DNA from: CAXQUZ01 sp942491145
GTDB lineage: Bacteria > Myxococcota_A > UBA796 > UBA2385
Assembly (NCBI GenBank): GCA_942491145.1
Contig: CALOBC010000037.1
Location: 1-64,000, forward strand
Direction of reading: 5' to 3'
DNA length: 64,000 nucleotides
This document shows, piece after piece, positions 51,905 through 60,617 of the stretch; position 1 is the first letter of the stretch; each line of letters opens with the position of its first letter. Under the pieces are notes generated by a model. It saw only the letters and a program-made list of their open reading frames with translations, made no database searches and was not told the DNA's origin. Made by a program: the position numbers and the translations under genes.

Positions 51905-53212
51905 ATGCTTCGTGGCCCCCTGGCCCCCCCTGCGCGCCATCCCCGCGGTGGCAAAGGAAGCCCCTTGGAGCTGCCCGCCCCCCCGCCCCTTCCGGGTACC
52001 GATCTCGACGGGAATGCTCTGCCCAAGGCCATCATCGGCAGTCGTGATCGCTTCCCGCTGCTCAAGGCGCCCATCTACCTGAACCATGCCGCGGTGTCCC
52101 CGCTGTCGGTCGGCGCGGTGGCTGCGATGGACGGTTGGGCACGGGATCTGGCGACCCATGGGGTGGACGCGTTTGGCCGCTGGATGGCCCAGCGCGAGCG
52201 CCTGCGGGCCCGCCTCGCCGCGATGTTTGGGGTCAACGCCGAAGACCTTGCGCTCACGGCGGGCACCACCCGCGGCGTTCTCGACATCGCGTGGTGTCTG
52301 GACTGGAAGGCCGGCGATCGGGTGATCCTCTTTGACGGTGAGTTCCCGGCCAACGTCACGCCGTGGCAACAAGCGGCCAAGCACTTTGACCTTCGGCCCG
52401 AGTTCTTGTCGCTGGATGGCTTCGGCGATGGGTCTGGTGCGGGCCTCGCACGGCTGGAAGCGGCGCTGCAGGGCGGTGCTCGGCTGGTCGCGGTGTCGGC
52501 GGTCCAGTTCCAGACGGGACTGCGGATGCCGCTGGCGGCCATGGCCGAGCTGTGCCATCGCCACGGTGCCGAGCTGTTTGTCGACGGGATCCAGGCCTGT
52601 GGGATGGTGCCCTTGGACCTCGCTGCGCTGGGCGTCGACTACCTGGCCTGTGGTGGCCACAAGTGGCTGATGGGGCCGGAGGGCTGCGGCTTTCTGTATG
52701 TCTCGCCCAAGGCCATCGACCACCTCCAGCCCCGGATGGCGGGCTGGCTCAGCCACGACAACGGCCTGGGCTTCTTGTTCGAGGGGGAGGGCCACTTGCG
52801 GTACGACCGACCGGTCCGTCGCGCGGCGAGCTTCCTTGAACCGGGCGCGGCACCCTCGGCGGGCATGGCTGCCCTCGAAGCATCGGTGGCAGACATTCAC
52901 AACCTTGATCAGCACGCCATCTTCGCCCATGTCCAGTCCTGGCATGACGCCGTCGAACCGGGCCTCCTCGCCCTCGGCTTTCGGTCGCTGCGTGCCTCAG
53001 ATCCCGGCGCTCGCTCGGGCTCCTTGTGCCTCAAGCCGCCCTCAGATGTCGACGTGGTGAAGCTGCTGGCGCCCCTTGCCGCCGAGGGGGTCTCGTGCGC
53101 CATCCCCGATGGCTGCTTGCGGTTGGCCCCCCACTGGCCCAATGCGCTCAGTGAGGCGCCCCGGGTGCTCGCCGCCGCCGCCGCTGCGCTGGCGACCGTG
53201 CGCAGGTCGTGA
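51905..53212 (+). CDS. Class V aminotransferase-fold PLP enzyme
   Basis: 435 residues from ATG 51905 after GGAAGGGG. The order of PLP-binding elements is YLNHAAVSPLS, ALTAGTTRGVLDIAWCLDWK, ELFVDGIQACGMVPLDL (the Asp) and YLACGGHKWLMGPEGCGFLY, with the Lys in GHKW forming the Schiff base. It is closest in style to cysteine desulfurase/isopenicillin-N epimerase-like proteins in which the usual catalytic cysteine loop is not apparent. The substrate is therefore not predicted. It stands alone, divergent from the lysine-tailed lipoprotein with 177 bases between. Confidence 0.88.
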   Translation: MLRGPLAPPARHPRGGKGSPLELPAPPPLPGTDLDGNALPKAIIGSRDRFPLLKAPIYLNHAAVSPLSVGAVAAMDGWARDLATHGVDAFGRWMAQRERLRARLAAMFGVNAEDLALTAGTTRGVLDIAWCLDWKAGDRVILFDGEFPANVTPWQQAAKHFDLRPEFLSLDGFGDGSGAGLARLEAALQGGARLVAVSAVQFQTGLRMPLAAMAELCHRHGAELFVDGIQACGMVPLDLAALGVDYLACGGHKWLMGPEGCGFLYVSPKAIDHLQPRMAGWLSHDNGLGFLFEGEGHLRYDRPVRRAASFLEPGAAPSAGMAALEASVADIHNLDQHAIFAHVQSWHDAVEPGLLALGFRSLRASDPGARSGSLCLKPPSDVDVVKLLAPLAAEGVSCAIPDGCLRLAPHWPNALSEAPRVLAAAAAALATVRRS

Positions 53213-53289
53213 GCGGTGGGGCGTGAGCCCCTGGCGTGCTGTCGAGGGATCGCGTTGACTTGTCAATGCATCGGCGGCAGAGTTGTTCT

Positions 53290-53982
53290 ATGTCCCGATC
53301 CCCACTGCCCGTCCTGATCGCACTGTTGGCTGCAGTGTTCGTGGTCCGTCCCGCCGACGCTGCGCCGCCTCCCTCCGACCGCATCGGTGTGGCCCGCAGT
53401 GGCCGGGTGGCGGGCCATGGTGAGCTGGGCATGGAGCTGGGCTTGGGCTGGTGGGAGGGGCCGCGGTCGCCGTTCCGCTTCAAGGCGGGCATGGGTCGCT
53501 TTGAGCATCGGCTGGCGATGGACATGGCCGGCTACGGCGCGGGTGCCCCCGGTCTCGCCCTCGAGAGCAAGCTGGCGTTGGTTGAGGGCAAGCACGGTGC
53601 GCTGGCGCCGATTCTGATGACGACCATCCCGATGGCGGGCGAGATCTGGCGGGGGCAGCTCGGCATGCTGGGGCTGCTGGAGTCTTCGGGGGGTGTGGCG
53701 CTGCGGGGTGACGTCGCGCTCCAGCTCGATGGCTATGGTGACTTCATGCTGCCGGTGGCTCTTCTGGTGGACGTGCCGGTGAGCCAGCGCTGGGCCCTGG
53801 TGATGGACACATCCGCGGCGAGTGTGGCCCCCAGCCCCCACGGCTTCTTGGTGGCGCTGGGCACAGCATGGCGCCCGACCGACATCCTCACGGCGGACGC
53901 CCGCATCGGCTGGGACATCGACGCCGGCTCGCCCATGGCCACGATCGGCTTGGCCACCAGCTTGGGCAAGGTTCGGCGTTAG
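53290..53982 (+). CDS. Exported protein, possible outer-membrane beta barrel
   Basis: 230 residues from ATG 53290. A signal peptide (PLPVLIALLAAVFVVRPADA) is followed by about eight amphipathic strands such as GHGELGMELGLGWWEG, FEHRLAMDMAGYG, GVALRGDVALQLDGYGDF and ATIGLATSLGKVRR. The final aromatic or arginine-ended strand and repeated strand-turn pattern fit a small barrel or transporter-like secreted protein. The TAG stop codon (53980-53982) is the last three bases of the target site duplication of the IS1380 element, so insertion left this gene whole. The gene originally lay only about six bases from the metallophosphoesterase start. Confidence 0.6.
   Translation: MSRSPLPVLIALLAAVFVVRPADAAPPPSDRIGVARSGRVAGHGELGMELGLGWWEGPRSPFRFKAGMGRFEHRLAMDMAGYGAGAPGLALESKLALVEGKHGALAPILMTTIPMAGEIWRGQLGMLGLLESSGGVALRGDVALQLDGYGDFMLPVALLVDVPVSQRWALVMDTSAASVAPSPHGFLVALGTAWRPTDILTADARIGWDIDAGSPMATIGLATSLGKVRR
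53979..53982. repeat. Left copy of the 4-bp target site duplication (TTAG)
   Basis: Its last three bases are the stop codon of the exported-protein gene. The right copy is at 55613-55616 and joins directly to GGCGGG before the next start codon. Confidence 0.85.
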
Positions 53983-53992
53983 CCCGAACTGT

Positions 53993-54026
53993 GCCCGCAG
54001 AGACGATAGAAATCGTCTCTGCGGGC
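53993..54026. repeat. 15-bp perfect hairpin inside the left end of the insertion sequence
   Basis: GCCCGCAGAGACGAT (53993-54007) and its complement (54012-54026) enclose AGAA. It begins inside the terminal repeat. Similar hairpins near the transposase start in other elements act as transcription or translation blocks against read-through from the host gene; this is inferred here. Confidence 0.75.
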
Positions 54027-54093
54027 TAGCGAGAACGTGGGCCACGCCTTAGTTGTGGGGAACTCTACCTCACCTACAACGAAGGAGGGCCCA

Positions 54094-55452
54094 TTGGGAC
54101 GACGTAACACCACACGCCGAGGGCCGCTGCCAAACCCGGCTATCCACGCCGATGACTCGACGCTGACGTCATTCTCGGGAATCGTGCCCCTCATTCGATT
54201 CATCGAAGAGAAGCTCGATATCGGGCAGGCGTTGCGCAGGGTCGCTCCACGGGACGGCCTCCGTCGCGTCTACGCCCGCCATCTCGTACTCTTCGCCTTC
54301 ATGGTGGCGGCGCTCGTGGGAGAACACCGCCTCGCCCATGTTGAAGCACTGCGGGGCGATGCTGTGTTGCTGAAGTTCCTTCGCCTCCCCGGTTGGCCGG
54401 TCCGCAAGGTGTTCTCGTCGGCGCTCGCCGGGGTCTCGGACGCGGGCATCGCTGCACTTCACGAGCTCATCGCGCGGGTGGGCCTGCGGCCCCTGGCGGG
54501 TCGAAGCCACGCAGTCATCGACCTTGACAGCTCCGCAGTGGTGGCCTTCGGACGGCAGGAGGGCACCCGCTTCGGCTACTCCGGCAAGGGCCGCAACCGA
54601 CGGCGTCACCATCCCCTCGTCGCCTCGATTGCGGAGATCCGGACCGTGATTCGGGCCGTGTACCGTGACGGCTCCGGCATCACGTCGGAGGAGACCATCG
54701 CCTTCTTGAAGACGGTCTTCGCCACGGTGCGCCGGCACATTGGCGAGGGCGTAGCGCTCAAGTTCCGCGCGGACTCGGGGTTCTGGTCGCACGCTGTCGG
54801 TGCTTGGTTGCTCGAGCAGAAGGTGCCGTTCATCTTCGCTCTGCCCCTGCACTGCGGGGTCAAGCTCATGCTCCGGAGGACCCGGTGGCGCGGGCTCGAT
54901 GGTGACAAGGACATCCAGGTCGCCACACTCCGAGGCCCTCGCGTGGGCCTTGACGAGCGGCTCCGGGTCGTCGCCGTCCGGCGCCGAGTCCTCGACCCAA
55001 AGGCGCCGCCGCAGGGCAAGCGAATCGAAGGCTGCACGCACTGGCGCTACCAGGCCCTCGTCACCTCAATGGACGGGGTTCCCGAAGAGTTGTGGCGGTT
55101 CTACAACGGCCGCGCCGACTGCGAGCGGGTGTTCCGGACGGCCCGCCAGGCGCTCGGAATGGGCAAGCTTGTGGGACAGGTCTTCAGAGCCAACGAGACG
55201 GCGTTTATGCTCCGCCTGCTCGCGATGAATGCAGACCTGCGCTTCCAAGCGGACCGGGAGGCTCGGGCACAGCGCGCCCCCGACGCCAAGAGCGCCCCGC
55301 GGCAGGGCCTCATTCGCCGGCAGCGCAGCTTCTACCGGACGCCCGGTCGACTGCTGAGGAGCCAGGGGCGCTGGCGGCTTCGGGTGCCTGACAGGCCGTC
55401 TCTCGCAGAGCTGTGGCGGCACTACGCCCCAGGGCGCATCGCTCTCGAGTGA
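54094..55452 (+). CDS. IS1380-family transposase
   Basis: 452 residues, starting at TTG 54094 with AAGGAGG five bases upstream; an upstream ATG at 54037 is in frame but lacks a ribosome-binding site. DDE catalytic residues: Asp in HAVIDLDSSAVVAFG, Asp in LKFRADSGFWSH and Glu in YNGRADCERVFRTARQ, with the RADSGF word typical of IS1380. The C-terminal part is rich in Arg and Lys. It cuts and joins the element ends. No frameshift or stop is seen. Confidence 0.92.
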   Translation: MGRRNTTRRGPLPNPAIHADDSTLTSFSGIVPLIRFIEEKLDIGQALRRVAPRDGLRRVYARHLVLFAFMVAALVGEHRLAHVEALRGDAVLLKFLRLPGWPVRKVFSSALAGVSDAGIAALHELIARVGLRPLAGRSHAVIDLDSSAVVAFGRQEGTRFGYSGKGRNRRRHHPLVASIAEIRTVIRAVYRDGSGITSEETIAFLKTVFATVRRHIGEGVALKFRADSGFWSHAVGAWLLEQKVPFIFALPLHCGVKLMLRRTRWRGLDGDKDIQVATLRGPRVGLDERLRVVAVRRRVLDPKAPPQGKRIEGCTHWRYQALVTSMDGVPEELWRFYNGRADCERVFRTARQALGMGKLVGQVFRANETAFMLRLLAMNADLRFQADREARAQRAPDAKSAPRQGLIRRQRSFYRTPGRLLRSQGRWRLRVPDRPSLAELWRHYAPGRIALE

Positions 55453-55612
55453 ACCCACCAGCGCAGCCTGCCTGCCTCCTCGAACGCCGTGGGGGAAAGG
55501 GGGTGGTGCGCTCAGAGATGGCCACTCTGTTGTCGAAACGGTTCCAAACGTACGCGGTGGGCCTTACGGCTGGAGCGCCGACGCTCCCCAGGCGGTGCAG
55601 GCACAATTCGGG

Positions 55613-55616
55613 TTAG
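55613..55616. repeat. Right copy of the 4-bp target site duplication (TTAG)
   Basis: Matches the left copy at 53979-53982. It is followed by GGCGGG and the GTG start of the metallophosphoesterase at 55623. Confidence 0.85.
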
Positions 55617-55622
55617 GGCGGG

Positions 55623-56360
55623 GTGTCGCTGGAGGCCCCGTTGCGCGTCGCTGTGCTGTCCGATCTGCACATCGGGAGCCCCCCTGTGGTGGGGGCGTTT
55701 GGCCACGACGTGGGCGCCTTTGCCCGTCACCTCGATGGTCTGCTCGCCACCCACGACCATGTGGTGCTCAACGGCGATGTCTTTCAGTGTGACCACGGGC
55801 TGCGCTGGGATCGGGACGCCCACCGGGGGGCCCTTGCGCGGGCAATGGCCGCCCACCCCTGGCTGTGTGAGCGGCTGGACCGGCCCCGAGTGCACTACCT
55901 TCGGGGCAACCACGATGACGTGGCCCACGATGTTCTCGGCGCCAGCGAGCGCTTGGTACTCGGCGTGCCAGGTGCCCAGGTGGTCATCACCCACGGTGAC
56001 CAGCATGACCCCGTCATCGGCCGGGCCCCCGGCATCAGCGCGGCGGCGACGTGGTTCAGTGGACGGGTGCGCCGGGCAGGACTGGGCCGGCTGGCGAGCG
56101 CGCTGGAGGACCGGGACGTGGTCATCAAGGCGGGGCGCTTTGGGGGCGCGACGGGGCCCTACGCCGCGGGAGCAGCCGCGCTCATGGTCGAGACGGGCGC
56201 CCAGGTCGCCATCTTGGGCCACACCCACATCCCGGAACACCACGCGCTGCCCCAGGGGATCTTCGCCAACCCCGGCAGCGCGTCGCTCGGGCAGTTCCGG
56301 TGGGTGTCGGTGGATCTCGCGGCCGGCGATGTGCGGCTGATGGACGCGCCGGCGGCGTGA
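55623..56360 (+). CDS. Calcineurin-like metallophosphoesterase
   Basis: 245 residues from GTG 55623. The two-metal motifs are complete: VAVLSDLHIGS (DxH), VVLNGDVFQ (GD), LRGNHDDV (GNHD), VVITHGDQHDP and LGHTHIPEHH (GHTH). It resembles UDP-diacylglucosamine pyrophosphatase-type and other small phosphoesterases, though a lipid-binding region is not obvious. The N-terminus has no signal, so it is cytosolic. Its start lies seven bases from the IS1380 element, which now separates it from the exported-protein gene that formerly preceded it by six bases; its expression may therefore depend on a promoter in the element. Confidence 0.85.
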   Translation: MSLEAPLRVAVLSDLHIGSPPVVGAFGHDVGAFARHLDGLLATHDHVVLNGDVFQCDHGLRWDRDAHRGALARAMAAHPWLCERLDRPRVHYLRGNHDDVAHDVLGASERLVLGVPGAQVVITHGDQHDPVIGRAPGISAAATWFSGRVRRAGLGRLASALEDRDVVIKAGRFGGATGPYAAGAAALMVETGAQVAILGHTHIPEHHALPQGIFANPGSASLGQFRWVSVDLAAGDVRLMDAPAA

Positions 56361-56373
56361 GGGGCCCACCGAC

Positions 56374-57570
56374 TCAGCAGGGGCAGTCGCAATAGGCCCG
56401 GTCATACTGGGCGGAGGACCCACCCTGAAGGCGCTGTGACAAGGTGATCTCATCCTGGGAGTGGATGCTCCAAGCACCGGTGCCGGCGACATCGAGCACA
56501 CCCAGCACCTCAGACCCGGTGATATCCTGGGGGCCGACCAACACGGTGCCGTCGGCGGCCTGAAGACCGACGTGCACGGCGAAGTGGTCCTCACCCCCAC
56601 ACACCCAGAAGCCTTCGCCGGTCATCACCGTCAGCTCCACCACCCACGCGGGACCGGTGGGCAGGGTCACCGGCCGCCGGCGGACCTTCTGGGTGACCGG
56701 GCCGCCCTTGGCCTCGGCCTCGGTTGCCAGTTCACGCAGTGTGGTGGACCAGGGCGCCGAGAGCTGTGCCGCCGTCCGGTCTTCCCATGGCCCAGCCCAG
56801 GTGCCCGCCGCCGGCGTGCCCGACAGCACGACCACATCCCCCGTGCACCCGGTCCCACCGATGAGCATGGGCCGGCCACACACGGGCGCAGCAGGGGGGC
56901 CGGTCTCGCTGAATGAGAAGTGTACCCGTCCGGCAATGCCCGTGGACAATGGCCCCAGCGTGCACGTGCTCGGCCCGGTGGCATAGTCGATGGCGGTGAC
57001 CGTGGACTGGCTGTCGAGGGTGCCCACGCGGGTCTCGGGACGGGCGGCTCGCCACACGCTGCCCTCGGGGTCCACCCGGGAGAACGGCTGGTCCGGATCC
57101 AAGATCGGCCCGGCAATGTCAATGTTGACGGGCATCACGAAGCCAAGGCTGGCCTCCCCAAACGCCACGGTGGATGCACCGGTGGGGGGAGAGTGGACCG
57201 CGCCGCAGGTGGCCGCGAGCTCGGGTCGCTCGCCGACGTAGCGACCGGCCGGCTTGAGGTAGTGGTCGATGCCCACTCGCTTGAGCTGGGCCGAGAGCCC
57301 CCGGGGGGGCACGTCCGTGCTGGTGGCCACCGTCACGGTGTAGCAGGGCATCAGGTTCTTGAACGAGGCCGAGGGCAGCTGGTGCACGTCCACGCCGGGC
57401 AGCGCGTCGGCGGCGACCACATTGTCGGGCACGTCGGCCGGGTCGGTGCGGGACGCGAGGATGACCAGCAGCTGGTCGCCAAAGTCGGCCGGGCTCGCCC
57501 CGTGGGCAGTGCCCGAAAACATGCCGGCGCCGGACAACAAGGAGACACAGTGGAGGAGGGCCAAGGACAC
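56374..57570 (-). CDS. Exported protein of unknown function with many cysteines
   Basis: 398 residues from ATG 57570 with a signal peptide (LALLHCVSLLSGAGMFSGTAHG). The mature protein holds several cysteines (AATCGAVHS, STCTLGPLS, APVCGRPMLIGGTGCTGD, FWVCGGEDH) and ends YDRAYCDCPC. Beta-rich words such as VHFSFSETGPP and AWVVELTVMTGEGFW suggest secreted sandwich domains. No family recognised. It converges on the metallophosphoesterase with 13 bases between. Confidence 0.55.
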   Translation of the reverse strand: MSLALLHCVSLLSGAGMFSGTAHGASPADFGDQLLVILASRTDPADVPDNVVAADALPGVDVHQLPSASFKNLMPCYTVTVATSTDVPPRGLSAQLKRVGIDHYLKPAGRYVGERPELAATCGAVHSPPTGASTVAFGEASLGFVMPVNIDIAGPILDPDQPFSRVDPEGSVWRAARPETRVGTLDSQSTVTAIDYATGPSTCTLGPLSTGIAGRVHFSFSETGPPAAPVCGRPMLIGGTGCTGDVVVLSGTPAAGTWAGPWEDRTAAQLSAPWSTTLRELATEAEAKGGPVTQKVRRRPVTLPTGPAWVVELTVMTGEGFWVCGGEDHFAVHVGLQAADGTVLVGPQDITGSEVLGVLDVAGTGAWSIHSQDEITLSQRLQGGSSAQYDRAYCDCPC

Positions 57571-57648
57571 AGAGATCTCCAGAACAGCGAGGGCCGGCCC
57601 AGATTACCGCCACCGCCGTGGCTTGGGGGCGCCGCAGCTCCACAAGCC

Positions 57649-58449
57649 TCAGCCCGTGGGGGCATCGGTGGTGGTCGCCGTGCGCATGCCGAGGGCGGTC
57701 AGCTCGCCCAGAAACGCCGCGCCCTGGGCCTCAAAGCCAGGCACGGGGCTGGTCGCATCGGTGAGCAGCACGAGCTTGCGGGCCAGGTTCGGGTCGGTGG
57801 AAAAAGCGACGAGGTCGCGCACCGTGTTGGCGAGGCAGTGGGACAAGGCCTCGCCGGCAACCAGCACCAAGTCAGCATCTTGGAGGGCGCTCACCAGCGC
57901 GGTGTTCACTTGGGTGGACGGATCGGCGGGGTCGGGCACTTCTGCCTGGATGGCCGAGAAGTGCTCCGTCCAGGGGTTGGTGCCCTTGGTGACGAAGTCT
58001 GCCGTCGCGGTGCGGTCCTCCCAGCGGTGCACGGCGTCGGACAGGGCCGGCCAGACGTTGTGGCCCGCATCGCCGATGAGGCAGTGCTCGGGCCACACGA
58101 CATGGGGGTAGCGACCGGCCTTGTCGAGGGCGTCGAGGTAGGCCAAGGAGCGCTGCGCGGCGGCGGGCTGGGTGGTGGACCAGCGGCCCGCGCGCACGTC
58201 CGCGGCCCGGATGACGGTGAACGGTGCGGGGGGCAAGCCGCGGGCATCTCGCCACCAGATGGGGTGGGAGATGTCGACCTTGTGGTGGGCATCGAGGCTG
58301 ATGTGGATGCCGCTCAGCCGGTCGCGCATCCCGTCGATCATGCGGGCGAGGCGGTCCATGTCGGCGGCGGCCCCCGGGACAGCGAGGTTGCCGTGAACGG
58401 CGTCGCAGAAGTCATTCTGGGGGTCGATGATGAGCAGGTGGAGGGACAC
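57649..58449 (-). CDS. pncA: Nicotinamidase/isochorismatase-family amidohydrolase
   Basis: 266 residues from GTG 58449. The catalytic Asp is in LHLLIIDPQNDFCD, metal ligands in SLDAHHKVDISHPIWW, the catalytic Lys in DFVTKGTNPWTE, and the nucleophile Cys in VAGEALSHCLANTVRDL with the cis-peptide-type Ala before it. The DAHHKVDISH metal site points to nicotinamidase, which makes nicotinate from nicotinamide in NAD recycling; it is longer than E. coli PncA. It is divergent from a UshA-like lipoprotein across a palindromic operator candidate. Confidence 0.85.
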   Translation of the reverse strand: MSLHLLIIDPQNDFCDAVHGNLAVPGAAADMDRLARMIDGMRDRLSGIHISLDAHHKVDISHPIWWRDARGLPPAPFTVIRAADVRAGRWSTTQPAAAQRSLAYLDALDKAGRYPHVVWPEHCLIGDAGHNVWPALSDAVHRWEDRTATADFVTKGTNPWTEHFSAIQAEVPDPADPSTQVNTALVSALQDADLVLVAGEALSHCLANTVRDLVAFSTDPNLARKLVLLTDATSPVPGFEAQGAAFLGELTALGMRTATTTDAPTG

Positions 58450-58507
58450 GGGGGCTCCGGGGATCAGGTTCGTGTGCAGGCGAAGGGAAGTCGGCACACC
58501 GTTCAGA

Positions 58508-58526
58508 TAGTGTCGTTCTGACACTA
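58508..58526. promoter_or_regulatory. Palindromic operator candidate in a divergent promoter region
   Basis: TAGTGTC (58508-58514), GTTCT, GACACTA (58520-58526): a perfect 7-bp inverted repeat with 5-base spacer, 59 bases upstream of the nicotinamidase start and 51 bases upstream of the UshA-like gene. Its size and symmetry suit a dimeric repressor, perhaps one responding to NAD or nicotinate status. The regulator is not in the window. Confidence 0.55.
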
Positions 58527-58576
58527 AAGTCAAGGCCAGCCGATCCGTCGAGACAAAAAGCGTTAGGCGCAAGCCA

Positions 58577-59620
58577 ATGAACGACTCCCGACGCCGGTCT
58601 TGGTTCTTGCTGAAGCCCCTTGTGTGGGGCGGGGTCCTGATGCTCGGGGCCTGCGCGTCCCGGGGGCCCGCCATGCGCTCGGCCGAGCCTGCTCCGGGGC
58701 TCCGCGCCGAAGCCTCCGAAGGGGGCCGCTTGGTGGATCGCTTGGCCCGCCCGGACCAAGCCGACCTCGTCATCTTCTACGGCACCGATGAAGAGGGCAG
58801 CCTCGAGCCTTGTGGGTGCACCGACAACCCCCGGGGTGGGCTGCCCCGGTTTGCTGGCTACCTCAACGCCACCCGGGCGCTCCCCGGTGCCTCCCCAGAC
58901 CTCGTGCTCAGCGTGGGCGGCTGGTCCGAGGGCGCTGTGGGCACGGATGGTGCTCCCCGGCCGGACGCCTCCCTCATCAATGGCTGGATGGTCCGGGGCA
59001 TGACAGCGCTCGGCGTGGATGTGGTGGGCGTCGGCTGGGGCGACATGGCGGGCATGGTCTCGCTGGATGGGCCGCCGCCGTTCGCGGTAGTCTCGGCCAA
59101 CCTGCACGGCGACGGTGTGGCCGGCGAAGCGCTTCTCCAGCGGGGGGATCTGCGGGTGTTGGTCACGTCGATTGGCAGCCCCGGTCCGGCGATGGTTGAC
59201 ATCCCGGGGTTCGTGCGAGAAGACGGCGTGGATGGCGTGCGGGCGCAGCTTCAGGGGGCCCGGGATCGCGCCGATCTCATCGTGCTGTTGGCCCACGGCA
59301 GCACCACCGAAGCCAAGGTGCTCGCCGAGGAAGGCCTGGTGGACTTGGTGATCGACGCCAACCAACACCGCTTCCGGGACGAGCCCCTGCGGGTGGGCGG
59401 TGCGGTCTGGGTGCGGGCCTACCACCAGACCCAGCGCCTCGGTGAGCTGCGCATCGGGCTCGAGTCCGGTGAGAAGGGCCCTCGGATTCGGTGGGCGACC
59501 GACCGCAAGATTGACCTGGACGAGGCCATTCCTGAAGAACCGGAGCTGCGGGCGATGGCCCGGGACGCGCTGCGGGAGATCGAGCGCACCCAGAGGTCCC
59601 TGTTCGGTCAGGTGCTGTAG
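58577..59620 (+). CDS. UshA-like metallophosphatase-fold lipoprotein
   Basis: 347 residues from ATG 58577 with lipobox LMLGAC. The globular part holds the hallmark SLEPCGCTDNPRGGLPRFAGYL in two pieces, EPCGC and NPRGGLPRF, then LVLSVGGWSEG, MTALGVDVVGVGWGDM, FAVVSANLHG and LIVLLAHGS. This is the N-terminal half of 5'-nucleotidase-like proteins, with a CxC motif that occurs in relatives near multi-haem cytochromes. Several canonical metal-binding residues (D-H at the start, N-H-D) are missing, so enzymatic activity is doubtful. It is divergent from nicotinamidase across the operator candidate. Confidence 0.75.
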   Translation: MNDSRRRSWFLLKPLVWGGVLMLGACASRGPAMRSAEPAPGLRAEASEGGRLVDRLARPDQADLVIFYGTDEEGSLEPCGCTDNPRGGLPRFAGYLNATRALPGASPDLVLSVGGWSEGAVGTDGAPRPDASLINGWMVRGMTALGVDVVGVGWGDMAGMVSLDGPPPFAVVSANLHGDGVAGEALLQRGDLRVLVTSIGSPGPAMVDIPGFVREDGVDGVRAQLQGARDRADLIVLLAHGSTTEAKVLAEEGLVDLVIDANQHRFRDEPLRVGGAVWVRAYHQTQRLGELRIGLESGEKGPRIRWATDRKIDLDEAIPEEPELRAMARDALREIERTQRSLFGQVL

Positions 59621-59632
59621 GGCCCCACGGGT

Positions 59633-60493
59633 TCAGGAAGCGGACCACTGCAGCGTGCCCATCGCAGCCGTGGGCCAGATGCCGGTCTCTTCACACAGCG
59701 CCGCCAGCTTGGCCGGGTCTGGACGGTCGCCGGGACGGTCACAGAGCTGGTCCCAGTGGACCCCCCGGGTGATGAGAATGCTGTCCATGCCGCCGTTGAT
59801 GGCCCCTTGGATGTCGTGGTGCAGCGAGTCCCCGATGCCGAGGCCCCGGGTCCACGAGGGCGCCATGGCCGCGGCTTGGGCGTACAGCTCGGCCCGGGGC
59901 TTGCCGAAGCGCAGGCTGGTGCCCCCGAGGGCCTCGTACCGAGCCGCGATGGCGCCGGGGCAGTACAGAAAGCTGCCGTCGGGTTGTACGCTGCGGATGT
60001 CGGGGTTGAAGCAATACAGGGGCAGGTCTCGCTCAATTGCTTCGATGAGCAGGTCGTCCTGGTGATCCGGCGGGTGCACGCTGACCCCCACCACCGCGAG
60101 TGCCGTGGCGTGCCCGATGCCTTCGACGCAGGTGAGCCGGGGGGCGAGGTCCCGAAGCGGGTGGTCCGGGGGCTCGCCGTCACCGATGCACCGCACGCGG
60201 GCGCCGGGCTGGTCGTGCAGCAGTGCGCTCAGGGTGGCCCCGCCGGCGGTGATGATGCCGTCCCACAAGTGATCTTCGAAGCCGATGGCCCGCAGCGCGG
60301 CGCGGTTGTCGTCGACCCGTCGCGACGTGTTCGAGACCAACACCACGGTGCCCCGGGCCTTGAGCTCTTGGAGGGCCTCGATGGCCCCAGGGTGGGGGCG
60401 CACGCCGTCGTGGAGCACCCCCCACTGGTCGACGACAAACAGGTCGTGGTCGGTGATCAGGTCGTCGAGGTGGTCGATGATGCGGGGGGGCAT
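59633..60493 (-). CDS. HAD-superfamily class IIA hydrolase (TIGR01459-like)
   Basis: 286 residues from ATG 60493. The motifs are LFVVDQWGVLHDG (DxxG nucleophile, where D..W/G replaces DxDGT), VVLVSNTSRR (motif II Ser/Thr), a lysine in RFGKPRAELY and GLGIGDSLHHDIQGAINGGM (motif IV). These match the NagD/NMP-like class IIA group that removes phosphate from sugar or nucleotide phosphates; the VDQWGVLHDG version is typical of a bacterial family of unknown substrate. It converges on the UshA-like gene with 12 bases between. Confidence 0.88.
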   Translation of the reverse strand: MPPRIIDHLDDLITDHDLFVVDQWGVLHDGVRPHPGAIEALQELKARGTVVLVSNTSRRVDDNRAALRAIGFEDHLWDGIITAGGATLSALLHDQPGARVRCIGDGEPPDHPLRDLAPRLTCVEGIGHATALAVVGVSVHPPDHQDDLLIEAIERDLPLYCFNPDIRSVQPDGSFLYCPGAIAARYEALGGTSLRFGKPRAELYAQAAAMAPSWTRGLGIGDSLHHDIQGAINGGMDSILITRGVHWDQLCDRPGDRPDPAKLAALCEETGIWPTAAMGTLQWSAS

Positions 60494-60617
60494 GGCGGGT
60501 CCAGTCGGGGGGGCGGGCAGCCCTTGTATGACGGGGGGGCCGCGGTTGGGGAGGCACGCCGGTGCTGGCGGGAACCGAGGCGGGCGGTAATGTCGCGCAG
60601 CCCTGCCCCGAGGCCCC

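Larger units (their letters stand above)
53983..55612 (+). mobile_element. IS1380-family insertion sequence, complete, 1,630 bp
   Basis: Left end CCCGAACTGTGCCCGCA and right end (complement) CCCGAATTGTGCCTGCA match at 15 of 17 bases. TTAG flanks the element on both sides (53979-53982 and 55613-55616), a 4-bp target duplication as usual for this family. One transposase gene fills most of it, with 111 bases before the start and 160 bases after the stop. The copy looks intact and may be active. Confidence 0.92.

Noticed and set aside
51083..52945. 620-residue version of the lysine-tailed lipoprotein
   Set aside because: Upstream residues are antisense to the aminotransferase gene; ATG 51727 gives a proper lipoprotein signal.
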